The notes: a model not told the origin generated them from the letters alone. DNA of 64,000 bases from Massilia agri (GCF_024753255.1 NZ_JANUHA010000001.1:496001-560000); one strand, 5' to 3'. Numbered from the stretch's first letter, positions 29,292-37,893 are shown. Numbers and translations: made by a program.

Positions 29292-29741
29292 TTACAGAAC
29301 CGAGATCAGTTTCACTTCGAAACGCAGGGCCTGGCCGGCCAGCGGGTGGTTGAAGTCGAACAGCGCGGTGGTGTCGCGCATTTCCAGCAGCACGCCGGCG
29401 AAGCGGCCGCCCTTCGGCGCATTGAATTCGATCAGCTCGCCCACCTTGTAGTCGGCGTCCGGCACGGAATTCTCTTCCAGCGTCGCCTTCGAGACCGGCT
29501 GGATCAGGTCGGGATTGCGCTCGCCGAAGGCGTCCGCCGCGCTCAGCTCGAAGGTTTCGTGGGCGCCTTCCGGCAGGCCGATCAGGCGCGACTCGAGGAA
29601 AGGCGCCAGTTGGCCCTGGCCCAGCAGCAAGGTGGCCGGGGTGCCGTCGAAGGTAGTGATGAGATCAGTACCGTCGGCGGTGGCAAGCCGATAATGCAGG
29701 GTCAGATAGGAGGATGCGTTGACGACGGGTGCGTTGGACAT
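29292..29741 (-). CDS. fkpB: FKBP-type peptidyl-prolyl isomerase, SlpA/FkpB type
   Basis: The protein has 149 residues. The FKBP core [20 protein letters not shown] is interrupted by an IF-like insertion region ([17 protein letters not shown]), and it ends [20 protein letters not shown], as in SlpA. It is a cytosolic folding helper. The start at 29741 is chosen because the family begins at MSNAPVV; the frame upstream runs into the divergent radC promoter region. Confidence 0.9.
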   Translation of the reverse strand: MSNAPVVNASSYLTLHYRLATADGTDLITTFDGTPATLLLGQGQLAPFLESRLIGLPEGAHETFELSAADAFGERNPDLIQPVSKATLEENSVPDADYKVGELIEFNAPKGGRFAGVLLEMRDTTALFDFNHPLAGQALRFEVKLISVL

Positions 29742-29877
29742 GTTCTTTGTTGTGTCTGGCAAGCCTGGTTCAGGCAAACCGCTATTTTACCGCTACTGGG
29801 CCGGGGCCGCGCCGCGGCGCCGCAGTTTGCCCCCTTATCTACTCCATTTCTGCCCCATTTTTGGCAAGGACCCCACG

Positions 29878-30320
29878 ATGAGAATCACGGAATGGCCGGA
29901 AGAGCAACGCCCGCGCGAACGGCTGCTGCGCGCCGGCGCCACTGCCCTGTCGGATACGGAGTTGCTGGCGATTTTCCTGCGCGTCGGCGTGGCCGGTAAA
30001 AGCGCGGTGGCGCTGGCGCGCGACATGCTCGAGCATTTCGGCTCGCTGCACCGGCTGCTGCACGCTTCTTCCAGCGAATTCGGCCGGCTGCACGGGCTCG
30101 GGCCGGCCAAATATGCCCAGCTTCAGGCGGCCATCGAGCTCACCCGGCGGGCGGTGGGCGAGGAATTCCAGCGCACCGGGCTCTGCTCCCCGGACGCGGT
30201 GCGCCATTACCTGCGCAACCAGTTCGCCCTGCAGGCCCATGAATCCTTCGTGGTGCTCTTCCTCGACGTGAAGAACCGCCTGATCCGTTTCAGTGAAATG
30301 TTTCGCGGGACGCTGACCCA
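29878..30320 (+). pseudogene. radC: radC, 5' part (split by element insertion)
   Basis: Codes for the first about 148 residues of RadC: the N-terminal helical region (WPEEQRPRERLLRAGATALSDTELLAIFLRVG), a helix-hairpin-helix (LHGLGPAKYAQLQAAIEL) and the first part of the JAMM/MPN domain up to MFRGTLT. The frame then enters inserted DNA and stops 22 codons later. Joining 29878-30320 to 37900-38128 gives 672 nt, 224 codons including the stop, with no frameshift and a sensible junction [12 protein letters not shown]. The function of RadC is unsettled; it is not essential for repair in E. coli. Confidence 0.95.
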
Positions 30321-30342
30321 GCTTTCGGAGTACCAACTACGA
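30311..30342 (+). other. attL of the integrated element
   Basis: Left half is radC (CGCTGACC), then the shared CA at 30319-30320, then element DNA: six bases GCTTTC and the 16-bp arm GGAGTACCAACTACGA (30327-30342). The arm mirrors 37876-37891 with one mismatch. Confidence 0.88.
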
Positions 30343-30717
30343 TTTTATACCTTAGCGACCCGCGAAGCTATTACTCAGCTCTGTATATAACCAAAGCTGT
30401 GCGCCTCAGCTCTCGCTACCTACCAACTCTGCGCAGGATGAGGTAGCGCGTGCAGCTCAACAGCTCACAATTCAAGTCACCAGGGCATTTTCCAAGGTGG
30501 GGCCGTGTTGCCTTCAAGGCATCCAGACACCGCAGCTGCTCTCTGAAAACTAATCCGGAAATCGAAGTTCACATGTCTCACCCGAATTCGGTTACAAAAA
30601 GTGCAACACCTACAGACAAATAGTTTGTTCTTTTCACAGCTTAATCGTAGAATCTTTGCGTTAGGCATGGTTTCCAAGTGGACATTACGCAATAGACAGG
30701 GCTAAGAAATACTCAAA
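30321..30717. other. Left-end non-coding region of the element
   Basis: 397 bp without a convincing gene. It holds the attL arm and a hairpin with perfect 8-bp arms (CGCTACCT at 30414 and AGGTAGCG at 30441). The right half contains the candidate promoter of the cargo operon. Confidence 0.5.
30625..30653 (+). promoter_or_regulatory. Candidate promoter of the cargo operon
   Basis: TTGTTC, 17 bp, TAGAAT, ending 64 bp before the nuclease start codon. Confidence 0.5.
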
Positions 30718-31629
30718 ATGGTGACTAGACAACTAGCTGACGTTGGCGACACAGAATTTGAAAACCTCACGTTTGACCTAATGATTGCGCATGGGATGAG
30801 GAATGTTACCTGGCGAACCCCAGGAGCAGATGGTGGGCGAGATATCGAGGGATACATTATTCAAAATGATTTCTCCTTAACACAAACTACGCAAAAATGG
30901 TATGTTGAGTGCAAGCGATATGCAACTTCGGTCGATTGGTTCACTATTTACAAAAAATTAGCTTTTGCAGAATCGAATTCGGCCGATGTACTTTTGTTGT
31001 GCACGACTGCAAAAGTTACTCCGACTGCCATAACCGAAGTCGAAAAATGGAATAAATTGAAGAGGGGCCCAACAATAAGACTGTGGCCCGGACATCAGAT
31101 TGAAATGCTGCTGTCAAAATATCAAGACATTGCATGGAAATACGGACTCGAAAATACACCTATCCCAATCACGGGGTCGACTCTTGACTTGACACTTACC
31201 CTGAGTAAGTGTGTGAGTAGCTATCACTCATCAATTGAGTTTAAAGATGAGGTGGCCCCGCCAATGTTGAAAGCAGCACAAGCACTTTCTTCTCTGTTAC
31301 AAATGAAGATGGAAAGCATTCAAGGTTTCGGGCGGTTCGACAAAATATTTTATGAGCCGAGTCGATATAATTTTCCTGGAACAGTTATTTCTGATTCAAT
31401 TAAAAAAGTGGACGGCCCGTCCATGAACGCTTTCCTAAGCTATCTAGTTGCTCTGAGAATTACCGTATCATCTATTACACCCGACTCAATTTACACATGC
31501 ATAGTTACATGCAGTAATTCTATTGAGGCACAACTAAGCAGATACAAGAGAACCTTTGATGCAATAGCTTTATGGGGTGATTTTGAATACACTGTCAACA
31601 GCAATATCATTAAAATAACTCAGCGATAA
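30718..31629 (+). CDS. Mrr-type PD-(D/E)XK nuclease, first gene of cargo operon
   Basis: The protein has 303 residues. The first about 130 match the Mrr_cat restriction-endonuclease fold: FENLTFDLM with Glu15, then PGADGGRDIEGY with Asp42, then WYVECKRYA with the ExK pair Glu64 and Lys66. This is a complete PD-(D/E)XK active site. The C-terminal about 165 residues are not recognised; they are helical and may bind a partner or DNA. No methyltransferase is linked, so it is not a classical restriction-modification pair. It is followed after 3 bp by a histidine-kinase-like gene. Codon use is AT-rich, unlike the host. Likely an effector that degrades DNA when released or activated by the phosphorelay partners. 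Confidence 0.85.
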   Translation: MVTRQLADVGDTEFENLTFDLMIAHGMRNVTWRTPGADGGRDIEGYIIQNDFSLTQTTQKWYVECKRYATSVDWFTIYKKLAFAESNSADVLLLCTTAKVTPTAITEVEKWNKLKRGPTIRLWPGHQIEMLLSKYQDIAWKYGLENTPIPITGSTLDLTLTLSKCVSSYHSSIEFKDEVAPPMLKAAQALSSLLQMKMESIQGFGRFDKIFYEPSRYNFPGTVISDSIKKVDGPSMNAFLSYLVALRITVSSITPDSIYTCIVTCSNSIEAQLSRYKRTFDAIALWGDFEYTVNSNIIKITQR

Positions 31630-31632
31630 TAT

Positions 31633-32391
31633 ATGAGCGAGAATGAAACAACCACCTTTCCAAAAGGAAAAGATGTAGGACTCTTGTTCCTTGCGAATTT
31701 CGTCCACCAAGTAGTTAACCCTATTAGTGGCGTTATTGGCAACTTAGATAACGTCGTAGATGGCACATATCAAGGCGAAAAAGCTAAACGAGTGGTCAAC
31801 GCTAGTAGAGCTCAGTTAGTACAATGTGTCTCACTTATCCGCAACCTTGCATATCTGTCAGATTTTTTCTTCGAGACATCTGAGAAAAGTGAGCTACGGA
31901 CAGCACGGGAAGCGGCGACATCAGTCTTGCCCCAAATAATAATTGAAGCTATTCAATTTTTCCAAAGTCAAGCTGGTCGAAAAGAAATCAATATTGAGCT
32001 ATTGAATCCCAGCGACCAGTATAGAGTTACGGCACGCCCTGAATTGCTGAGGCAAATCTTTATTAACCTATTCGACAACTGGCTTAAATATGGGCTTTCG
32101 TTTCAGACCGTTGAGGTAACTACTTCAGTTAATGCGAACAGTGAGCTTACCGTTGAGCTAATCGGTAAAAGCATCGGATTCAGCAATAACGACGCAGAGA
32201 AGATTTTCGAAATGGGCTTCCGTAGTCGCGAAGCACACGGAAAGGTTGCACAAGGCTCAGGCATCGGACTTTTCATTTGCAAGAAAATCACTGAAGAAAT
32301 CTTAGAAGGAAAAATTACTGCTCATCATTCCCCTAAAAGCAGTGTTACCACTTTCCGAATCACTATTCCTAAAAAATTATGGCAACTGTAG
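31633..32391 (+). CDS. Soluble histidine kinase-like ATPase, second gene of cargo operon
   Basis: The protein has 252 residues with no membrane segment and no sensor domain. The dimerisation region has an H-box-like FVHQVVNPISGVIGNL with His25. The HATPase_c domain follows: N box LFDNWLKYG (Asn145, Asn149) and an intact G2 box GSGIGLFICKKI (208-219). The G1 box, normally DxGxG, is GKSIGF (178-183), so the Asp that contacts adenine and the first Gly are replaced. It may bind ATP weakly or act by conformation rather than catalysis. Its end overlaps the receiver gene by 13 bp, indicating coupled translation. Confidence 0.85.
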   Translation: MSENETTTFPKGKDVGLLFLANFVHQVVNPISGVIGNLDNVVDGTYQGEKAKRVVNASRAQLVQCVSLIRNLAYLSDFFFETSEKSELRTAREAATSVLPQIIIEAIQFFQSQAGRKEINIELLNPSDQYRVTARPELLRQIFINLFDNWLKYGLSFQTVEVTTSVNANSELTVELIGKSIGFSNNDAEKIFEMGFRSREAHGKVAQGSGIGLFICKKITEEILEGKITAHHSPKSSVTTFRITIPKKLWQL

Positions 32392-32855
32392 AACTCCCTC
32401 AAAAGCTTCTGGACGATACAATACTTATCGTCGATGACGAACCTGAGCATATTCAATGGTTGTTTGATTACATCGAAGCAAAAGGCATGAAAATTCATGT
32501 CATGAACAACGTTGAAGACGCGATAAATGCTGCAAATCAGGCACAATATCGTGCTTATATAATTGATTTAAATATACCGATGGGCAATTGGAAACCCACA
32601 TTCGTCGTACCCACCGATGTGTATGAAAAATACAAGGGTTTTTATGTTATCAAGTATGTCCGAACTCAAGGTAATCTGGGGAAAAATGTTAGTGCATATT
32701 CCGCTCATTACAATGAACAAATCATAGCTGAAACCAAAACCTTGTATTGCGAGTACACTTCGAAGGATAGGGTGCAAGATTTTAAAAAAGAGGTTGCCAA
32801 CATAATTGCGACCCCAATTGACTCTCACGCGGTCATCAAGTCTACAACTATATAA
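32379..32855 (+). CDS. Stand-alone receiver-domain protein, third gene of cargo operon
   Basis: The protein has 158 residues. It is a CheY-like receiver: acidic pair Asp19-Asp20 in ILIVDDEPEHI, phosphoacceptor Asp63 in YIIDLNIPMG, Ser105 in NVSAYSAH, and a C-terminal Lys region YTSKD. There is no output domain. An insertion of about 18 residues (GNWKPTFVVPTDVYEKYK) follows the phosphoacceptor strand, where ordinary receivers have a short loop. It may accept phosphate from the upstream kinase and act on the nuclease by direct binding. Confidence 0.85.
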   Translation: MATVELPQKLLDDTILIVDDEPEHIQWLFDYIEAKGMKIHVMNNVEDAINAANQAQYRAYIIDLNIPMGNWKPTFVVPTDVYEKYKGFYVIKYVRTQGNLGKNVSAYSAHYNEQIIAETKTLYCEYTSKDRVQDFKKEVANIIATPIDSHAVIKSTTI

Positions 32856-33938
32856 ATTGCGACTCCGACGACTGAAGTAGCAATTAACTCCAGTCGGCAC
32901 GACATAGCTAATTCATAAACTGCGGTTGGCAGCGAGCACGCCGACTCTCAGCTATCAGAGCATCAACTGCGAGGTTCACTAACTTTGACTACAGGCCAAG
33001 CTTTCAGGCACTCAAGGGTGTAACGGGCAGCAATGCTGATTTGCCGCTTTCAACAAATGGTGACATAGCTGTCAACCAGGGGCTGCAATTCGGTTCGTGA
33101 CCTCAAGAGCAACGAAGTGAGAATTGATGTGGTGGGCCTTCTACATGCACTACAGCCCCCAATTGGCGTAGAGCGCGATAGCGTGCTTAAGGCTAGTGAA
33201 GAGCTGCCGAGGCGCACTAGCCCTACCATACGCCTTGTCGATGCTTAGTGAACCTCCGATGGCCTCCGGTGGCCCTTTGCGCGCTGAGGGCCTAGAACCT
33301 GGGCAACCAGGGAATGTGCTGGAGCAATGCTTGGTCGCCTTCAGCCTCGACCAGCGCAGAGCTGGCGCCCGACAATCTGTAGCACGAACGTGAGCTTGGT
33401 TGAAGCGGTGTGGTTGCATTGAACCCATCTGAGCAACACAGCACGTGGAACAGAACGCCATAGAAGCCCCAGGAGGCACCGCAGACTACTTAGGCCACCA
33501 CACCCCTACATAACCCGCTGCGAGGTCCTGGCGGCCCTTCTATGACCTTTTAAAGGCCTTCGAACAGCCGGGCTTAACTCTAGGCAAACAAAAGAATAGG
33601 AAAGCAGCGCTGCTTGCTCGGAGCCAGCCATCCGGCACGGGAAGATGACCCAGAGCCGATAATGCGGTCGCCTCTTCAGAAATCCCAGGGCAAGCGATAA
33701 TGCTCTAGACTCTTGGTAGCCGCGCACTTAGATGGCGCACAGAACTCCATCGCAACCCGAGAGCCGCGCAGAGCCATAAGGCTCCCTATTTCCACGCGAC
33801 GTCGAAGACCGCTTCGTGCTTGGCACCTCTTGTCAAATTTCAGCGACGCACAAAGGTCAGCAGGTCGACACATTGTGGCACTCTTCCCTGGCTGCCGGCC
33901 GCTGGAAGCGGAATTACGCATGCACGCGCGAATATAAT
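32856..33938. other. Region without recognisable genes, inside the element
   Basis: About 1.1 kb. Open frames of 60-110 codons occur on both strands but none has family-like sequence or a credible ribosome binding site. The composition is intermediate between cargo and host. It may be decayed coding DNA or a non-coding part of the element backbone. Confidence 0.5.
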
Positions 33939-34098
33939 CTCAATATTGAGCTTATGCTTCTTAGGTAAGCCTATGTACTAATATATTTTAAAAGGATAAT
34001 CCAAAACATATGCTCAATATTGAGTTATACAACAAAGGATTATCCTTAATTGAGTATCTCAATATTGAGTATTTATGATTGAGTAACTCAATATTGAG
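33939..34098. repeat. Cluster of four CTCAATATTGAG palindromes plus two GGATWATCC palindromes
   Basis: Perfect 12-bp palindrome CTCAATATTGAG at 33939, 34013, 34058 and 34087. Half sites TTGAG also occur at 34050 and 34079. Between them are AAAGGATAATCC (33991) and AAGGATTATCCTT (34035-34047). The tract is AT-rich. The pattern is that of iterons or a multi-copy operator, such as a replication origin or partition/regulatory site. Confidence 0.8.
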
Positions 34099-34449
34099 TT
34101 TCTTGCCAATCTGGGTTCAGGCTGGAGCTCCGCCACCCTAGCAGCACAAAGAGCTACTAGCGCCGGATGCTCACAACACGCCAACCTTGGGACGAGTATG
34201 TATGCCGTGCCAGACTTTCGCAGTAGCGGGCTCTAGCATCTTATCGCGCCACCCGCCGAGGTATCTCAACCGCTTCCCCACAGTACCCCTGTCCCCAGCT
34301 GGCTGCCGTCATGTCTCCGAACCCAGCTGGCGGTGAAGCTCAAGGCCCCACATTTGAATATAGGCAACAGGAGAGGTCATAAACTGCACTGGCAGCATAA
34401 TTTTTTTGAGGTCGAAATAATAGGACTAATTGCAGGGATTTTTTGAACC

Positions 34450-35015
34450 ATGCTACTAGGTACTGGGGAGCTGTACTCCCCAGTGGCAGCCCGCGGCAGT
34501 GCGGGGTCTGGGGCCGCGCCCCAGATGTCGACGCGTGCGGCGACTTCTGGAGCCGCCGAACCGCCTACGGCGGATCGGCGGGGCAAGGCGTGCAGCCGCT
34601 GCCCAGTGTGTGCGACCGTGCCCACACGGTTGTACGCACTGCGGGGGGGGGCCGCGGTGGAATCGCAGGCAGCTCGTAGAGCGTCGCCGCAGCGATAGCC
34701 GAGCCCAAGCTAGGCGGTGCACCGTGGGGGGCCCAATAGGCCCCGCGCCCCACGCCGAAGGCGCGGGTAAGTGGGTCAAGGCAGGCGCAGCGCTGACCGA
34801 CAGCCCAACCGCGTCCAGCGGGCCGGGTTGAGCCACTTACCCGCGCCTTTGGCGTGGGGGCGCCCTTGGGGTTTGCGGCCTGACGGCGGCGTTCAGCCGC
34901 TGTCAGTGAGCGGCCCGGCGTCCAGCCGGGGAAAGCGAACGGTGACCGCCAGGCGCGAAGCGGCTGTTCACCTCCCCTGTTCACCCTCCCTCGTACAGGG
35001 AGATGAACGGGGTTT
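34450..35015. other. GC-rich tract of dense stem-loops (candidate origin or structured RNA)
   Basis: At least seven inverted repeats follow one another: ACTGGGGAG/CTCCCCAGT (34462-34484), TCTGGGGC/GCCCCAGA (34507-34525), CCGCC/GGCGG (34561-34573), a 17-bp imperfect pair around 34605-34642, the 27-bp pair at 34748-34859, CTGACGGCGGC/GCCGCTGTCAG (about 34880-34908) and GTTCA..TCCCT/AGGGA..TGAAC ending near 35005. A run of nine G lies at 34643-34651. No protein family is recognisable in any frame. It sits directly before the Replic_Relax-like gene. Confidence 0.65.
34748..34859. repeat. Inverted repeat, 27-bp arms with one mismatch
   Basis: Left arm 34748-34774 contains GGCGCGGGTAAGTGG; right arm 34833-34859 contains CCACTTACCCGCGCC. 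The 58-bp loop begins GTCAA and ends TTGAG, extending the pairing. Confidence 0.85.
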
Positions 35016-35030
35016 CTCTCTATACGAATC

Positions 35031-35855
35031 ATGACAACAACTTTCGGAACAGTCATGATGAACAAAAACGATGGACGAAATATTGCTCAAGAAAATGAAA
35101 CGCGGGTCCTGAGAGCACTGCACAGATTCGGTTGGTTGCGGACCCGCGACCTTGCTACATTATGCTGGCGGCGATGGGCGCCAAAGCCGAGTGCTATGCC
35201 TGATGTAGCAAGAACCCAACCGACAGAATCCGCCATACGAATGGCTCAGCGAACGTTGCGTCGCCTGCGCCTGAGTCGATTTGTCATTCTAGGGCGAGGT
35301 GCTGACGGCAGCACCCTCTATGCGCTTTCGGCAACCGGAGCGCGCAGGCTGAAGAGCATGGGTATCACAGCGGATAGTGGAAAGGACCTTGTACGCAGCT
35401 TTAGTAGCGCACATTACCGACATCGCTGTATTGCAAACGAAATCGCCATCTCAGGGATAGTGCAAGGTTATCGCGTTTCGACTGAACGGGAGATTTCGCA
35501 GGGCCTGTGGCTCGGCGGCGAATCCGGAGTTGCGGGTAAGCGACCTGATGTCCTACTGCGTAGCGAGGGCCGTTTATATTTTATTGAAGTTGAGCGAAGC
35601 CGTAAAAACGCTAAGGATTACAAGGCCTTATTGACCTGGTTAGGCAAGGTTTTGCAGGACAGCGCCCGGCGAGACGGACCACGCCTTCTTGGACTTGGGC
35701 AGCTTTGGGGAAAGATAATTTTCATCTGCACCGGCACCTTCGAAAAGAAGCTGCGTAAAGACCTGGAAAATGTGGGATGGACGCAGGCACAGACAGATTC
35801 GCTTTTATGCTTCGAAACGGCGCTATACTATTTTGCGGAAACATTGTTTTCATAA
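35031..35855 (+). CDS. Replication-relaxation (MobC-like) family protein
   Basis: The protein has 274 residues. The N-terminal half looks like a winged helix (NETRVLRALHRFGWLRTRDLATL; AQRTLRRLRLSRFVILG). The C-terminal half has a nuclease-like pattern, KRPDVLLRSEGRLYFIEVERSR, with Asp and Glu placed as in PD-(D/E)XK folds. This layout fits the Replic_Relax family found on plasmids and mobilisable islands. The start is uncertain: 35031 or the ATG at 35055, neither with a strong ribosome binding site. It lies between the stem-loop tract and terminators, so it may act on that tract. Confidence 0.65.
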   Translation: MTTTFGTVMMNKNDGRNIAQENETRVLRALHRFGWLRTRDLATLCWRRWAPKPSAMPDVARTQPTESAIRMAQRTLRRLRLSRFVILGRGADGSTLYALSATGARRLKSMGITADSGKDLVRSFSSAHYRHRCIANEIAISGIVQGYRVSTEREISQGLWLGGESGVAGKRPDVLLRSEGRLYFIEVERSRKNAKDYKALLTWLGKVLQDSARRDGPRLLGLGQLWGKIIFICTGTFEKKLRKDLENVGWTQAQTDSLLCFETALYYFAETLFS

Positions 35856-35973
35856 AAGGTAGGAAAGGAGACATGGCGTAGGCTGGCACCATGTCAAACG
35901 AGAACCACTCGTTAAAGCCACAAATCTCGGCCTTGACCTTGCGGAACGCGTTGCTGGCTGCCGCTCGTATTGG

Positions 35974-36010
35974 TTCCCGTTCCCGACCGAATGACTTCGG
36001 TCGGGGACGG
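35974..36010 (+). terminator. Hairpin downstream of the Replic_Relax gene
   Basis: Stem CCCGACCGAA / TTCGGTCGGG (35982-36005) with a four-base loop, followed shortly by GGTTTTCTTG. Confidence 0.65.
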
Positions 36011-36052
36011 TTTTCTTGCATTTCGAAAAGCGAAGATGGACATAAGTTTCCA

Positions 36053-36078
36053 GGCCGCCTATAAGGCGGCCATTTTGT
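36053..36078 (+). terminator. Second hairpin downstream
   Basis: Perfect stem GGCCGCCT / AGGCGGCC with loop ATA, followed by ATTTTG. Confidence 0.6.
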
Positions 36079-36171
36079 GTAGAGCGACCATATTTTTATC
36101 TCAAGAAACCAATAAACTCCAGAGTTCAACTTCCATTTATCCTGAAAAGAAACTCTCATGTCATATTAATT

Positions 36172-36205
36172 AAAAAGGGAGGTCGAAAGGCCTCCCTTTT
36201 TTTAT
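36172..36205. terminator. Bidirectional terminator at the recombinase stop
   Basis: Stem GGGAGGTC / GGCCTCCC closed by a GAAA tetraloop, with an A-run before and a run of seven T after. It abuts the stop codon of the leftward recombinase. Confidence 0.92.
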
Positions 36206-37857
36206 TTTACACTCATGAATTTTGAAACCAAATCCATAAGGTTGAGAGACTCATTATGCACGCGCTGTAGTAAAGGCCGTTCGCCATTCTTGGTTTTCGG
36301 ATTAAGAGCAACAGCAGTAACGCTTCCGCTTTTGAATTCAACAATAGCAAGGTCGTAGGCAAAGTGCCAAATTGCTGATACCACCCGCGAGACTCGCACA
36401 TTACAAGTCGCCCGAGCCTCCTTCGCCAATTCCGTTTTTATATATAGTTGCGCTAGAACTTCGTTAGCATATGAATCGTCAAATAAGCTATTTGGTTCAG
36501 AAGCTAGCTTCTGCTCACCTTCTTCAATTTCGTTAAGCAACAATTCCTTTTCTTTTCGAAGCCGTTCCGCCTCAACAATTAATTCTGGAAGCTCTCCACT
36601 CGTAGCAACAATAGCTTTCGCTAGTGCGGACGCACTGGAAGAGATGTCGCTTATTTTTGATTTCGCGACATCAATCTTTTTGACTAACTCGTCCTTATCG
36701 TATCCGAGCCCCATTTCGGCTCCGGCTAATGCGCTTATGGTAGTTAGCAGGGAAGCGTCCGTAGCACTCGCGGCTCCAGTTTTGCACTCTGTCAAACCAG
36801 CAATTTTGTTTGAACAGATTAACTGCGCCTTACTATTTCCTCTGCTCTCATTTTTCCTGTGGACCATAGCTCCACAATACCCGCAGCGAAGCAGCCCACT
36901 CCAAATGTTGAAATAATGTTCGTCTCGCCGGCGGCTAGTTGTCGCACGGGTAGCTATGCTAGCCCGCGCTCTATGCCACAGTTCATCACTAATGATACGA
37001 GGATAAAAATCAGGAATAACGATTCCACTGCTTTTACCTCGCCAATGATTAACTTCCTTTTTGGCCTCGTGAGTCATAATGCGATACTCATGCTCGCCCA
37101 GCACTGCGCGCATTCGCAACAGCCTTCCTGGCATTGTTGGATGCCATTTTTTAGGCTTTTTCTCTGTTTCCCGAGTAGGAATTGGCCACCCTTCAGCATT
37201 CGCTGTTTTGCAAATCGCTTTGCTGCCATATCCAGCTGCTGCCAACTCGAACACCTTCACCACTGCTTCCGCATGCTTGTCAACCACTTGCCAGGGCTCC
37301 GTGCTTTCTGGTCGCCAGAGCCATCCCGGAGCGCTCCCAAATTCCTTTCGGCTGCCTTTCTCTCGCGCGCTGCCAAAGGTCTCCCGCAGCCTCTTGGCTT
37401 TCATTAATGACTCTTCATGTCCTCTTGACAGCAAAAGGACACTCATCATGAAGTCCATCTTCTGGGAATTCATGGACTCCTTGGTCCACTCTATCCCATC
37501 CGTTAGTGTAACGATGATGAGTCCGGCTTCCAGCAGCTTTGTGATAAGCCCGACAGCGTCCGTGAGCTCCTCACGCGTGAGCCGGTCGAAAGCCTCGACA
37601 AGCAGATAAGTGCCGGCCTCAACCTTTCCCGCTTCAATGAGGTCGAGTAGCAATCCCAGTTTGCCGCGCCGCTTGTTTGCGCCTGTCCAAGCACTTATCC
37701 CGGTATCTTGTAGTGTGAGGTCATCCAGAACGAATCCACGCTCCTGACACCATTTCTGTGCGTTCCTGACCTGTCGTTCAAGGCTGGTTCCTTTCGCCTG
37801 TCGCGCAGACGAGAACCGGGCGTACGCTAGTACCCTCGTTTGTTTGTGTTCACTCAT
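36202..37857 (-). CDS. Large serine recombinase (integrase)
   Basis: The protein has 551 residues. The resolvase domain starts [19 protein letters not shown] with nucleophile Ser16; [14 protein letters not shown] is the conserved ERF/DRL-type region. A Recombinase domain follows ([10 protein letters not shown] to about residue 285), then a zinc ribbon ([19 protein letters not shown]) and a coiled coil (about 405-475). It should catalyse integration and excision between attB in radC and attP, which lies just upstream of this gene. The ATG at 37857 is preferred over a TTG at 37893 because it begins the family sequence and fits a leaderless promoter. No excision (RDF) gene was identified. Confidence 0.95.
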   Translation of the reverse strand: MSEHKQTRVLAYARFSSARQAKGTSLERQVRNAQKWCQERGFVLDDLTLQDTGISAWTGANKRRGKLGLLLDLIEAGKVEAGTYLLVEAFDRLTREELTDAVGLITKLLEAGLIIVTLTDGIEWTKESMNSQKMDFMMSVLLLSRGHEESLMKAKRLRETFGSAREKGSRKEFGSAPGWLWRPESTEPWQVVDKHAEAVVKVFELAAAGYGSKAICKTANAEGWPIPTRETEKKPKKWHPTMPGRLLRMRAVLGEHEYRIMTHEAKKEVNHWRGKSSGIVIPDFYPRIISDELWHRARASIATRATTSRRRDEHYFNIWSGLLRCGYCGAMVHRKNESRGNSKAQLICSNKIAGLTECKTGAASATDASLLTTISALAGAEMGLGYDKDELVKKIDVAKSKISDISSSASALAKAIVATSGELPELIVEAERLRKEKELLLNEIEEGEQKLASEPNSLFDDSYANEVLAQLYIKTELAKEARATCNVRVSRVVSAIWHFAYDLAIVEFKSGSVTAVALNPKTKNGERPLLQRVHNESLNLMDLVSKFMSVK

Positions 37858-37864
37858 GTTGCAT

Positions 37865-37893
37865 ATTGTAAAGTATCGAAGTTGGTACTCCAA
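37865..37893 (-). promoter_or_regulatory. Recombinase promoter overlapping attP arm
   Basis: Minus strand: TTGGAG, 17 bp, TACAAT. The -35 box is part of the attP arm. The start codon lies 8 bases after the -10 box, so the transcript would be leaderless, which fits the lack of a ribosome binding site. Confidence 0.6.

Noticed and set aside
30718..31629. Type IV or Mrr restriction system acting alone on methylated DNA
   Set aside because: Possible for the nuclease domain, but the overlapping kinase-like and receiver genes argue for a multi-part system.
33150..33479. 109-codon minus-strand open frame in the gene-poor part of the element
   Set aside because: No ribosome binding site, no domain-like pattern, and a competing frame on the other strand.
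33939..34098. CRISPR array
   Set aside because: Repeats are 12-bp palindromes with unequal spacing (74, 45, 29 bp) and no cas genes.
34443..34831. Overlapping open frames on both strands in the stem-loop tract
   Set aside because: All arise from GC-rich inverted repeats and show no protein-like composition.
35891..36064. 57-codon frame in the element after the Replic_Relax gene, considered as an excision factor
   Set aside because: It contains one strong hairpin and ends in another, its AAGGAG is 17 bp from the ATG, and the peptide does not look like an Xis/RDF protein.
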